Shown: positions 46,942 through 55,449 of the stretch, piece after piece
How the letters are laid out: each line of letters opens with the position of its first letter
Position numbering within the stretch: the first letter of the stretch is position 1
Assembly (NCBI GenBank): GCA_004322275.1
Contig: SCTA01000001.1
Coordinates: forward strand, 1 to 64,000
DNA: 64,000 nt
Direction of reading: 5' to 3'
Source: a bacterium
GTDB lineage: Bacteria; Desulfobacterota; Deferrisomatia; Deferrisomatales; BM512
Translations under genes and position numbers: made by a program
Notes under the pieces: generated by a model
The model's input: only the letters and a program-made list of their open reading frames with translations
The model's database searches: none
Told to the model about the DNA's origin: nothing

Positions 46942-47709
46942 ATGAGATCTCTTTACGTATTTTTCATCGCGGTTTTTCTCGCTTTGCCCGCGCAGTCTCT
47001 CGCGGGCAAGCCGGTTCTGCTCATAGATCAGGGCCACGGGCAGCAGTTCCTGATAGAAAAGGAAGGCGCGCTCGATCTCTCGAAGCTCGCCAGGGTTTTC
47101 AGGGACGAGGGGTTCGAGGTCAGGGCTCTGACAGGGAAGGTCACCCCGAAAGACCTTTCGGGCGTCGACGCCTTCGTGACCTCGGGGCTCTTCGTACCCT
47201 ACGACAACGACGAGAGGAAGGAAATACTCGGATTTATCGAGCGTGGGGGCGCCATGTCGATGATGATCCACATAGCGCCCACTTACGGGGTGCTCCTCAA
47301 GGAACTGGGGATTGCGTCCTTCACCGCCCCGGTGAAGGAGACACAGGGAAACATAAACGACAGCCCCATAGACTTTCGGGTCGCGGTTTTTAACGGCCAT
47401 CCGCTCACCGAGGGGTTGAAGGGGTTTGGGCTTTACGGCGGCTGGGGCCTTTTCCCTTCCAGCAAAAGCTCACTGACGCCCGTCGCCACTACCTCTAAAA
47501 ATGCGTGGCTTGACATAAACAACAATCAGGTGAGGGACGCAAACGAGGCATATCGCGCCTTTACGATGGTATTCGCCGGGACGAAAGGGAAGGGGCGCTA
47601 CGCGATCTTCGGAGACGACGCCATCTTCCAGAACCGTTTCATGGACCCGGACAACTCGAAGCTGGCGAAAAACCTCGCACTCTGGCTGTCGCCCCCGAAA
47701 GCCCTCTAG
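46942..47709 (+). CDS. Secreted DUF4350/ThuA-like protein
   Basis: ATG at 46942 follows AAGGAGGAG by 5 nt and begins a signal peptide (MRSLYVFFIAVFLALPAQ, cleavage near SLA-GK). The product is 255 residues. The mature part has an amidotransferase-like alpha/beta layout (LLIDQGHGQQF, VDAFVTSGLFVPY, RGGAMSMMIH, GKGRYAIFGDDAIFQN) as in DUF4350 and ThuA-type proteins, but the nucleophile cysteine is missing, so it may bind rather than catalyse. DxNNNQVRDANE near residues 195-205 looks like a calcium loop. Periplasmic; no known partner nearby. Confidence 0.6.
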   Translation: MRSLYVFFIAVFLALPAQSLAGKPVLLIDQGHGQQFLIEKEGALDLSKLARVFRDEGFEVRALTGKVTPKDLSGVDAFVTSGLFVPYDNDERKEILGFIERGGAMSMMIHIAPTYGVLLKELGIASFTAPVKETQGNINDSPIDFRVAVFNGHPLTEGLKGFGLYGGWGLFPSSKSSLTPVATTSKNAWLDINNNQVRDANEAYRAFTMVFAGTKGKGRYAIFGDDAIFQNRFMDPDNSKLAKNLALWLSPPKAL

Positions 47710-47723
47710 ACACCCTCCGGGCA

Positions 47724-47753
47724 AAAAAAAGCCTCCGCTGCGGGAGGCTTTTT
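47724..47753 (+). terminator. Terminator of the DUF4350-like gene
   Basis: AAAAAGCCTCC, loop GCTGC, GGGAGGCTTTTT, 14 nt after the stop codon. Confidence 0.85.
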
Positions 47754-47769
47754 CATTTACGGCAAAAAG

Positions 47770-47940
47770 AATTCCAGGGAAACCCGGGCCGCCCCGAAAT
47801 GGGGGCGAAATCCGAAAGAATCGTCCTGGATTTTAAGTTTCTAGCCCCAGGGGAAAAAGAAAGTCAGCCGGAGAACCGGCGAGAAACAAACTTTTCGCTA
47901 AACTGACGGGGCCGAAGGGTTGAACCTTCAGGCCCCGTTT
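47770..47940 (+). ncRNA. Candidate structured non-coding RNA
   Basis: A gene-free stretch between two terminators shows dense nested pairing. 5' domain: AATTCCAGG (47770-47778) with CCTGGATT (47825-47832), enclosing CGCCCC/GGGGCG with loop GAAAT. 3' domain: GTCAG (47863) with CTGAC (47903), enclosing two hairpins (CCGG-AGAA-CCGG; CGAGAAA-CAAAC-TTTTCG), that is, a three-way junction. A hairpin GACGGGGCC...GGCCCCGTTT ends it. No ORF or known RNA family was recognised; strand is chosen from the final hairpin. Confidence 0.35.
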
Positions 47941-47954
47941 ATGGCCGAAACGTT

Positions 47955-47990
47955 AAATTATCCCGCGCGGCAAGCCTCGCGGGTTCTTCA
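47955..47990 (-). terminator. Likely terminator of the zinc-ribbon gene
   Basis: On the minus strand: CCCGCG...CGCGGG hairpin followed by ATAATTTAA, just after the stop codon at 47999. Confidence 0.5.
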
Positions 47991-47998
47991 AAGAGACC

Positions 47999-48292
47999 TT
48001 AGCCGCGGCGGCGGTTAAAGCATTCCTTGCAGTAAACCGGTTTATCCTGGCTGGGCTGGAACGGAACCTCCGTGGATACGCCGCATTCGTCGCATACCGC
48101 GGGGAAGGTCTGTCTGCGGGGACGGGTGTCGTCGCCACGGCGGGGTTTTGCGCCCTTGCGCGAATCCCTGCAAACCTTGCATCTGGTCGGCTCATTGCCG
48201 AAGCCCTTCGCGGCGTAGAACTCCTGTTCGCCGGCCGTGAAAATGAATTCCTGTCCACAATCCCTGCAGTTGATTGGCTTGTCCTGATACAT
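47999..48292 (-). CDS. Small double zinc-ribbon protein
   Basis: The product is 97 residues with four CxxC pairs: CRDC...CKVC in the first half and CDEC...CKEC in the second. The halves match two small zinc-ribbon families often fused in anaerobes (QDKPI-C-DCG-EF-FTAGEQEFYA-KGF and PF-P-QDKPVYC-ECF). The middle is Arg/Lys-rich and may contact nucleic acid. Function is unknown. GAGGAA lies 7 nt before the ATG. Confidence 0.8.
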   Translation of the reverse strand: MYQDKPINCRDCGQEFIFTAGEQEFYAAKGFGNEPTRCKVCRDSRKGAKPRRGDDTRPRRQTFPAVCDECGVSTEVPFQPSQDKPVYCKECFNRRRG

Positions 48293-48376
48293 CGTTGATT
48301 CCTCTTTTTCCCCTTATGGGTCCTTTTCTGGAGTTTTGCGGTTTATTTAGCATAAACCACGGGTTGAATCGGCAGG

Positions 48377-48404
48377 AGCATATCACAACAGACTGTAAAA
48401 ACAA
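48377..48404 (-). promoter_or_regulatory. Predicted promoter of the zinc-ribbon gene
   Basis: On the minus strand: TTGTTT (48404-48399), 16-bp spacer, TG-A-TATGCT (-10 at 48382-48377). The 325-bp gap between the two minus-strand genes otherwise holds only this promoter, its leader of about 75 nt, and the terminator at 48560. Confidence 0.4.
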
Positions 48405-48559
48405 CACTTTTTGAACCAATTTAATATTGAAGAGTTGCTCTTTTAATGTCCCGATACTTCCGGAGGATTGAAGTGGCGAAAAAAGACAAACAATAACGGG
48501 TAGTTATGCACTGGTCACGGCGGCTGCGGGGTTTTCGGCGAACACCCCCGGAAGACCCA

Positions 48560-48612
48560 AAAAAATACCCGGCCCCTGCTGGCGAAACTTGTTTCACCGC
48601 GCAGGGGTAGCA
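48560..48612 (-). terminator. Terminator of the tautomerase gene
   Basis: On the minus strand: CCCCTGC...GCAGGGG with an inner GAAAC/GTTTC stem, then GGGTATTTTTTT. Confidence 0.7.
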
Positions 48613-48617
48613 AAATT

Positions 48618-48803
48618 CTATCTGTCGCAGATAAGTTGGCCTCCTACGGCAACGTTTTCGGGCATGCTCTCCCTGATCTGAATGATTATCTTATCCTTGG
48701 GCATTCCATAGGCTTTAGCAGCCACCTCCGTCAGCCCTTCGGCGAGGAATCTCTTTACCGACAGATCTCCTATAGCCGGTCCTTCCACGGTTATTATGGG
48801 CAT
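48618..48803 (-). CDS. 4-oxalocrotonate tautomerase-family protein
   Basis: I chose the ATG at 48803 because GGGAGA precedes it and it yields the MP-I-I-T-V start in which Pro2 becomes the catalytic N-terminal proline. The product is 61 residues, exactly the 4-OT size, with the family's K-R-x-x-A-E-G-L-T-E and V-x-I-x-I-R-E motifs. It is a hexamer-forming tautomerase; the physiological substrate is not predictable. Monocistronic with its own terminator. Confidence 0.9.
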   Translation of the reverse strand: MPIITVEGPAIGDLSVKRFLAEGLTEVAAKAYGMPKDKIIIQIRESMPENVAVGGQLICDR

Positions 48804-48971
48804 TTTCTTTTCTCCCTTTTCGTTTCGCGTTTGCGGTTCCTGCGAATGGTTATAGTTTATTTGAAACGGAAATGAAATACTTCCGGGAATGCCGCGCAAA
48901 GGCGGAAGGTTTCAGAGAGAAATTTTTTTTGAAGTTGACACGAATTTGACGCGATAGTACTAAACCACCCC

Positions 48972-48980
48972 TGTTATAAT
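48972..48980 (+). promoter_or_regulatory. Extended -10 promoter of the polyamine operon
   Basis: TG-T-TATAAT (TATAAT at 48975-48980). Two TTGAC motifs (48935 and 48946) lie upstream but at non-ideal distances. The start codon is about 46 nt downstream. Confidence 0.5.
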
Positions 48981-49026
48981 TTAGCATTCAGGTATTTTTA
49001 CCCGAGTATTGCCGGCGAGGAAATTG

Positions 49027-50964
49027 ATGAGACTTACCGCACTTGAAAAGCTCCATGAAAAGTGGACCGTAGAGAACGCCCGCGAGCTTTACGGCGTCGA
49101 GAACTGGGGCTCCGGATATTTCAAGATAGATGAAAAGGGAGAGGTCTGCGTCTGCCCCGATTCGACCCGCGCGCACTCCTGCGCAAGCCTTCTTGACGTG
49201 GTGCGCGGGCTTAGGGAACGCGGCAGGGACCTGCCGGTGCTCCTTCGCTTCGAGGACATCCTTGCTTCGCGGATAATCCTCCTCAACGACAGCTTTAACG
49301 AAGCGATAAAGAATTACGGCTACAAGGGCGAATTTAGGGGCGTTTTCCCCATTAAGGTCAACCAGCAGCAGCAGGTGGTCGAGGAGATAACCACCTTCGG
49401 CAAGCGCTACCACCACGGCTTGGAGGCCGGGAGCAAGGCCGAGCTTATTGCGGCGATGGCTTACCTCGACGACCCCGAGGCGCTTCTCATCTGCAACGGC
49501 TACAAGGACGAGATGTTCATCCGGCTCGCCCTCTACGCCCGCATGATAAATCTTAACTGCGTCTGCGTCATAGAGACCCTGAACGAGCTTCCCCTCATCA
49601 TCAGCCTCTCGCGGGAGATGAAGGTGCGGCCGGTGCTGGGCGTGCGCATGAAGCTCTCCTCCACGGCGAGCGGCCTCTGGAAGGAATCGGGCGGCGACAG
49701 GTCGGTCTTCGGCCTTAACTCCTCGCAGATAGTGGAGGTCGTAGACATCCTCAAGAAGGAGGGGATGCTCGACTGCCTCAAACTCCTCCACTACCACATC
49801 GGCTCGCAGATACCCAACATCCGCCAGATACGAAACGGCCTGGTGGAGGCGTGCCGCGTCTACACCGGCCTCATCGAGGAGGGAGCGCCGATGGGCATGC
49901 TCGACCTCGGCGGCGGCCTGGCGGTGGATTACGACGGCTCCCACACCAATTTCGCATCGAGCTGCAACTATACGATTGACGAATACTGCCGCGACGTAAT
50001 CGAAGTGGTGATGGAGACCCTCGGTGAAACCGACACGCCCCACCCGATTATAGTCACCGAATCGGGAAGGGCCACCGTCGCCTACTACTCGGTGCTGGTC
50101 TTCAACATTCTGGACGCAAGCCGGTTCGCCGGAGACGACACCCTTCCTCCGCTCTCCGAAGAGCCCTCTACCGTCACGGCCAACATCCACGAGGCGGCCT
50201 CCAACCTTAGGGAAAAGAACCTTCAGGAGATCTACCACGACGCCATCTACTACCGCGACGAGGCGAGAGACCTCTTCAAGCGCGGCGACATAGGCATACG
50301 CGAGCGCGCCCTCGTCGAGCGCATCTTCTGGTACGCGATGCAGAAGATACAGCGGATACTGGAGGGGATGCGCTACGTGCCGGACGATTTCGAGGGTCTG
50401 GACGAGGCGATGAGCGACGTCTATTACGGAAACCTCAGCGTCTTCCAGTCGCTGCCCGACGTCTGGGCGATAAACCAGATTCTCCCGGTGATGCCGATTC
50501 ACCGCCTGGCGGAAGCCCCTACGAGGAACGCCATAATCTCCGACATCACCTGTGACTGCGACGGCAAGATAGACCGCTTCATCGACCTTCAGGACGTTGC
50601 GCGGACCCTTCCCCTTCACGAGCTCAAGGACGGGGAGGACTACCTCGTCGGCGTCTTTCTGGTGGGCGCTTATCAGGAGACGCTGGGCGACCTGCACAAC
50701 CTTCTCGGAGACACCAACGTCGCCTCCATACGGGTGGGCGAAAACGGCGAGATAGAGTACGTGCGCGAGCTGGAGGGCGATTCGGTTGAGGACGTTCTCT
50801 CTTACGTGGAGTACGACACCAAGGAGCTGATGAACCGCTTCCGCGAAAAGGCGGAGAAGGCCGTGCGCGAGGGAATCATCACCGGCCAGCAGCGAAGGGC
50901 GGTCACCAGCGCTTTCAACGCAGGGATGAGGGGCTATACTTATTACGAATCGGACGAGAGTTAG
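49027..50964 (+). CDS. speA: Biosynthetic arginine decarboxylase
   Basis: ATG at 49027 follows GAGGA; the TTG at 49009 is less likely. The product is 645 residues, normal for SpeA. PLP-binding lysine lies in GVFPIKVNQQQQ (K110), and HYHIGSQIP, LDLGGGLAVDY, ESGRATVA and VCVCPD-like motifs agree with the family. It decarboxylates arginine to agmatine in the cytoplasm. First gene of a three-gene operon with carboxy(nor)spermidine dehydrogenase 11 nt downstream. No agmatinase or agmatine deiminase gene lies nearby to complete putrescine synthesis. Confidence 0.96.
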   Translation: MRLTALEKLHEKWTVENARELYGVENWGSGYFKIDEKGEVCVCPDSTRAHSCASLLDVVRGLRERGRDLPVLLRFEDILASRIILLNDSFNEAIKNYGYKGEFRGVFPIKVNQQQQVVEEITTFGKRYHHGLEAGSKAELIAAMAYLDDPEALLICNGYKDEMFIRLALYARMINLNCVCVIETLNELPLIISLSREMKVRPVLGVRMKLSSTASGLWKESGGDRSVFGLNSSQIVEVVDILKKEGMLDCLKLLHYHIGSQIPNIRQIRNGLVEACRVYTGLIEEGAPMGMLDLGGGLAVDYDGSHTNFASSCNYTIDEYCRDVIEVVMETLGETDTPHPIIVTESGRATVAYYSVLVFNILDASRFAGDDTLPPLSEEPSTVTANIHEAASNLREKNLQEIYHDAIYYRDEARDLFKRGDIGIRERALVERIFWYAMQKIQRILEGMRYVPDDFEGLDEAMSDVYYGNLSVFQSLPDVWAINQILPVMPIHRLAEAPTRNAIISDITCDCDGKIDRFIDLQDVARTLPLHELKDGEDYLVGVFLVGAYQETLGDLHNLLGDTNVASIRVGENGEIEYVRELEGDSVEDVLSYVEYDTKELMNRFREKAEKAVREGIITGQQRRAVTSAFNAGMRGYTYYESDES

Positions 50965-50975
50965 AGGATATCGAT

Positions 50976-52178
50976 ATGAAGAAGGTTCTGATAATAGGGG
51001 CGGGCGGAGTGGGGAGGGTCGTCGCGCACAAGTGCGCTCAGGCCGCCGAAGCGGGCATTTTCGGCGAAATCACCTTGGCTTCCCGCACAAAGTCCAAGTG
51101 CGACGCGATAGCCGCTGAGATTAAATATCCCATAAAGACCGCGCAGGTGGACGCCGACAACGTCCCCGAGCTTACGGCGCTTCTGATCGCCGAGAAGCCC
51201 GCCATAGTGATAAACGTCGCCCTTCCCTATCAGGACCTGACGATCATGGACGCCTGCCTGAACGCCGGAGTCGATTACCTCGACACGGCCAACTACGAGC
51301 CTCTCGACGCCGCCAGATTCGAGTACAGCTGGCAGTGGGCCTATCAGGAAAGGTTCCGCGAGAAGGGGCTGATGGCCCTGCTCGGAAGCGGTTTCGACCC
51401 CGGCGTGACCAACGTCTTTACCGCCCGCCTCGTCAAACACCACTTCGACGAGCTGCGGGAGATTGACATAATCGACGCCAACGCGGGGAGCCACGGCCAG
51501 CCCTTCGCTACCAACTTCAACCCCGAGATAAACATCCGCGAGGTCACCGCCCCCTGCCGCCACTGGGAAAACGGCAAATGGGTGGAGACCGGGGCGCTGA
51601 AGACGAAGCGCGTCTTCGATTTTCCCGAAGCCATCGGCCCAATGAACATCTACAAGATGTATCACGAGGAGATGGAGTCGCTTGTAAAGCACTTCCCCTC
51701 GATTAAAAAGGCCCAGTTCTGGATGACCTTTTCCGACAATTACCTGAAACACCTCGAAGTGCTTCAGAACGTCGGGATGACCCGCATCGACGAGGTCGAA
51801 TACAACGGCGTGAAGATCGTCCCCCTCCAGTTCCTCAAGGCCGTCCTTCCCGATCCGGGAAGTCTCGGAGCGCTTACGAAGGGGCGCACCTGTATAGGCG
51901 TCGTCGGCAGGGGAGTGAAGGACGACAGGGAAAAGATGGTCTACGTCTACCAGATCTGCGACCACGAAGAAGCTTTCAAGGAGACCAATTCGCAGGCGAT
52001 AAGCTACACCACCGGCGTTCCCGCCGTGGTCGGCGCGATAATGATGGCTACCGGCAAATGGCGCGGCCACGGCGTCTTCAACATGGAGCAGTTCGACCCC
52101 GATCCTTTCCTCAAGACGCTCGGCGAATACGGCCTGCCCTGGGTGGAGATATTCCCGAAAGACCTGCCGGAGCTTTGA
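50976..52178 (+). CDS. Carboxynorspermidine/carboxyspermidine dehydrogenase (saccharopine dehydrogenase family)
   Basis: The product is 400 residues. An N-terminal Rossmann motif (LIIGAGGVGRVVAHK) is followed by the saccharopine-reductase-like domain (GSGFDPGVTNVFTARLVKHHFD, IDANAGSHGQPFATNF). The context between speA and nspC identifies it as the enzyme that condenses aspartate-semialdehyde with putrescine (or diaminopropane) using NADPH, rather than lysine metabolism. AGAGGA lies 8 nt before the ATG. Confidence 0.92.
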   Translation: MKKVLIIGAGGVGRVVAHKCAQAAEAGIFGEITLASRTKSKCDAIAAEIKYPIKTAQVDADNVPELTALLIAEKPAIVINVALPYQDLTIMDACLNAGVDYLDTANYEPLDAARFEYSWQWAYQERFREKGLMALLGSGFDPGVTNVFTARLVKHHFDELREIDIIDANAGSHGQPFATNFNPEINIREVTAPCRHWENGKWVETGALKTKRVFDFPEAIGPMNIYKMYHEEMESLVKHFPSIKKAQFWMTFSDNYLKHLEVLQNVGMTRIDEVEYNGVKIVPLQFLKAVLPDPGSLGALTKGRTCIGVVGRGVKDDREKMVYVYQICDHEEAFKETNSQAISYTTGVPAVVGAIMMATGKWRGHGVFNMEQFDPDPFLKTLGEYGLPWVEIFPKDLPEL

Positions 52179-52179
52179 T

Positions 52180-53334
52180 TTGTCGGAGATAAACGTCGAG
52201 AGGATCATGGAGCTGGCCCCGTCCCCGGCCTACGTCGTGGACATGGGCAAGCTGCGCGATAACCTCGAAACGCTGGACTCCGTCCAGAAGAGGAGCGGCG
52301 CGAAGATTCTCCTCGCGCTCAAGGGTTTTTCCATGTGGAGCGTCTTTCCGGAGATACGAAAGACCCTTCACGGCGTTTGCGCCAGCTCGCCGTGGGAGGC
52401 CCGCCTCGGGCGCGAGGAGTTCGGCAGGGAGGTGCATACCTTCGCCGCCGGTTTTCGCGAAAGGGACATCCCCGGCCTCCTTTCGACCTCCAACCACCTG
52501 GTCTTCAACTCCTTCGGCCAGTTCGAGCGCTTCCGGCCATTCTGGGAACCGGAGGCGGGCAGAGTCTCGATCGGCCTTCGCGTCAATCCCGAGCACTCGG
52601 AGGGTGCGACGCCCATCTACGACCCCTGCGCTCCCTGCTCGCGCCTCGGCATAAAAAGGGAGGAGTTCGAGGGAAGGTCGCTCGCCGGAGTCGAGGGACT
52701 CCACTTCCACACCCTCTGCGAGCAACTTTTCGAGCCGCTTTCGCGCACCGCGAAGGTTTTCGAGGAGAAGTTCGGGGAGTTTCTGCCGAAGATGAAGTGG
52801 CTGAACCTCGGCGGCGGCCACCACATCACCCGCGAAGGCTACGACCTTGAGGGGCTGGTGGAGCTCGTGAAACACTTCAGGGGGAAATACGGGGTCGAGG
52901 TCTACCTTGAGCCGGGAGAGGCGATTGCGCTTGGCACCGGCGTCCTCGTGGGAACCGTGCTCGATATCGTCAGGAACGTCTCGGAGATAGCAATTCTGGA
53001 CATCTCCGCCGCCTGCCACATGCCGGACGTGCTGGAAATGCCCTACCGCCCGCCCCTCCACAAGGGGTTTTCACCCGGAGAAAAGTCCAACACCTACCGG
53101 CTGGCCGGGCCTTCGTGTCTCGCGGGAGACGTGATAGGCGACTGGTCTTTCGAGGAACCCCTGCACATCGGGGGAAGGATCGCCTTCCTGGATCAGGCGC
53201 ACTACACGATGGTCAAGAACACCACCTTCAACGGGATCGAGCTCCCCTCCATCTGCACCTTCGAGCCCCTCACCGGAGAGCTGAAAACGGTAAGGACTTT
53301 CGGCTACGAGGATTTCAGGAACCGCCTCTCCTAG
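52180..53334 (+). CDS. nspC: Carboxynorspermidine/carboxyspermidine decarboxylase
   Basis: TTG start one base after the previous stop, with GGAG 7 nt upstream; ATG at 52207 is an alternative nine codons in. The product is 384 residues. PLP lysine is K48 (LLALKGFS). HFHTLCEQ, LNLGGGHHI and LEPGEA are the phosphate- and substrate-binding motifs of this alanine-racemase-fold decarboxylase. It releases CO2 from carboxyspermidine to give spermidine. Last gene of the operon; it converges with the membrane-TPR array, with only 12 bp between. Confidence 0.95.
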   Translation: MSEINVERIMELAPSPAYVVDMGKLRDNLETLDSVQKRSGAKILLALKGFSMWSVFPEIRKTLHGVCASSPWEARLGREEFGREVHTFAAGFRERDIPGLLSTSNHLVFNSFGQFERFRPFWEPEAGRVSIGLRVNPEHSEGATPIYDPCAPCSRLGIKREEFEGRSLAGVEGLHFHTLCEQLFEPLSRTAKVFEEKFGEFLPKMKWLNLGGGHHITREGYDLEGLVELVKHFRGKYGVEVYLEPGEAIALGTGVLVGTVLDIVRNVSEIAILDISAACHMPDVLEMPYRPPLHKGFSPGEKSNTYRLAGPSCLAGDVIGDWSFEEPLHIGGRIAFLDQAHYTMVKNTTFNGIELPSICTFEPLTGELKTVRTFGYEDFRNRLS

Positions 53335-53346
53335 ATTTTACAGCCT

Positions 53347-55449
53347 TCACTCCTGCCTGATCTTCCTCAGTTCTTCCACCGTTTCTCCGTCGCCGGGGTT
53401 CAGCCTCAACGCTTCTTCGAGGTGTTCAGCGGCTTCCTTCCTGTTTCCGGTCGCGGCGTACACCTTGCCGAGGTTAAGGTGGGCCACACTGTCTTCCGGC
53501 GCGAGCAAGAGGTACTTTTTGTATTGATCAATGGCGAGATTGTTTTCCCCAGTCTGCGAGGCGGCGAGGGCGAGGTAGAAATTTCCCTTAAGATGGGCGG
53601 GGTCGAGCCGTACCGCTTCCCGGAACTCCCCCACGGCTTCCCGAAGCTGTTTTAACCTCGCAAGCTCAAGTCCAGCGCCTATATGCGCCTCGGGGTCGTT
53701 CGGCTCTATCCGGGCGGCTTCCCTGAACTGGACCAGTGCTCCGGCGTGGTCGCCCTTTTTGGCCAGCATCTGCCCGTATTCGTACCGGCCCTTGAAACTG
53801 TCCGGATTTATCTCGAAAAGAGTTTTGAAGGGCTCCTCCGCCACCTCGAATTTCCCCGTTTCCGATACCGCCCTGCCGAGGTAGAGGATAGCGTTCTGGT
53901 TCGTCGGAGTCAGCTCCAGTGCTTTCAGGGCGCTTTCTTCCGCGTTGGGGTAAAACCTCTTTTCAAGGTAGATGCGGGCGTTTTCCTCGTATATCAGCGA
54001 AGGGTCGCTGCCGTTCAGTTCCGACGCTTTTTTGAATGCGGCGTCCGATTTCTTCATGTTCCCCATATTGGAATACAAAAAGCCGAGGTCCCGGTAGACC
54101 TCGGGATCGTCGGGATCTTTGGCTATGGAATCCTCATAGAGCCGTATCGCTTCTTCAAAATTTCTTGAGTTGGTTAGGGCCCCGGCGAGCATTCTTTCGG
54201 CGAAAACGCTTCCGGTCTCTTCGTAGGTGTATTTGAAAAATGTATAGCTGTCCTTCCAGAGTGAAAGCTGAAAGGAGGCGCGGGCCGTGAGGGCGACGAG
54301 GCAGATTACGAACACATACGTTGCCGCGCGGCGAAGTCTTTCCCGCTCGCCGATAATTCCGTCGATTCCCCATACCGCCATGAAGGAAAGCCCCATGGCG
54401 GGAAGATATGTAAAGCGGTCGGCTACCGTGTTCAGGCCGAGAGTCAGGATTCCGCTCACGGGGAGGAGGGCTGTAAGGTACCAGAGCCAGCCTGCCGGAA
54501 TTGCGTACGATATTCTGCGGGCTCTGAAGATTAAATAAGTCGCCGCCAGCAGAAAAAGCGCCGCCAAAAGAACCCAGAGGCCTGTCAGGATGAAGGAGTC
54601 GCCTCGCGGCAGCATAAAAAGTCTGGTGGGCCAGACAGTCTTGCCGACGTAATAGAGGTTCGAGGTTATGGCGTCGGTCAGATTGTCGGTCCAGGGGGGG
54701 GGATCACCGTCTCCGAGACTGACCTTCTGCGAAATCATGGTCGTGACGGAAAAGACCGCCGAAAGGACGAAAAAGGGGATCTTCCCGCGAAGTGACGCCA
54801 GGAGATTCTTCCGCGAGAAGCCTCCTTCATATTTTCGTATCGGCCAGAAATCCGTTATTACGAGAATCACCGAGAGCACGGCCACTGTGGGTTTGGCTGC
54901 GAGCCCGGCGAACATCGCCGCTACCGACGCGATATACCATGTCCATCGGTCCTTCTGGCGGTGAAGAAGGTAAAGGAGGAGGCAGAGAAGGAAGAAAAAG
55001 CCGGAAAGGGTGTCCTTCCTCTCGGTCACCCAGGCGACGGACTCAACCCGAAGGGGGTGGAGCGCCCAGAGAGAGGCCGCAAAAAAACTCTTCCAGGGCG
55101 AGCCGGTTGCGAGGTTGAGAAACGAGAAGAGCAAAAGCGCGTTCAAGGCATGCAAGATGAAGTTCGTGCGGTGATAGGCCCCCGGATTAACTCCGAAAAA
55201 TTCGGTATCCGCCATGAGGGACAGCCAGGTCATGGGCATCCAGAAATTGTTTCTCGGCTCGGTCAGGGCGGTTTTGACGCCGCTCCAGGTCAGTCCGCCC
55301 TTGACGACCTTGTTTTCCATCACGTATTCGGCATCGTCGACGTTGATGTAATCATAATTTCTGGAGGGAAGGTAAAGGGCGGCTACCGCGACAAAAAGGA
55401 GCGCCGCCAGAAGCAGGGGTTTATGCTGTTTTAAGGATTGATCAGTCAT
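53347..55449 (-). CDS. Membrane-TPR protein (TMTC-like), paralogue 1
   Basis: The product is 700 residues. The first 400 hold about ten hydrophobic segments; a luminal/periplasmic loop after the first has VDDAEYV (the acidic DD pair typical of GT-C glycosyltransferases), then TWLSLMAD, HRTNFILHALNALLLF and WALHPLRVESVAWVTERKD. The last 260 residues are about eight TPRs. The layout matches TMTC-type O-mannosyltransferase-like proteins; donor and target are unknown. The ATG overlaps the previous stop in ATGA. Last gene of the array. Confidence 0.8.
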   Translation of the reverse strand: MTDQSLKQHKPLLLAALLFVAVAALYLPSRNYDYINVDDAEYVMENKVVKGGLTWSGVKTALTEPRNNFWMPMTWLSLMADTEFFGVNPGAYHRTNFILHALNALLLFSFLNLATGSPWKSFFAASLWALHPLRVESVAWVTERKDTLSGFFFLLCLLLYLLHRQKDRWTWYIASVAAMFAGLAAKPTVAVLSVILVITDFWPIRKYEGGFSRKNLLASLRGKIPFFVLSAVFSVTTMISQKVSLGDGDPPPWTDNLTDAITSNLYYVGKTVWPTRLFMLPRGDSFILTGLWVLLAALFLLAATYLIFRARRISYAIPAGWLWYLTALLPVSGILTLGLNTVADRFTYLPAMGLSFMAVWGIDGIIGERERLRRAATYVFVICLVALTARASFQLSLWKDSYTFFKYTYEETGSVFAERMLAGALTNSRNFEEAIRLYEDSIAKDPDDPEVYRDLGFLYSNMGNMKKSDAAFKKASELNGSDPSLIYEENARIYLEKRFYPNAEESALKALELTPTNQNAILYLGRAVSETGKFEVAEEPFKTLFEINPDSFKGRYEYGQMLAKKGDHAGALVQFREAARIEPNDPEAHIGAGLELARLKQLREAVGEFREAVRLDPAHLKGNFYLALAASQTGENNLAIDQYKKYLLLAPEDSVAHLNLGKVYAATGNRKEAAEHLEEALRLNPGDGETVEELRKIRQE

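Noticed and set aside
48988-52208. 569- and 415-codon minus-strand frames over speA and the dehydrogenase
   Set aside because: Antisense shadows; the plus-strand products are full-length, well-known enzymes.
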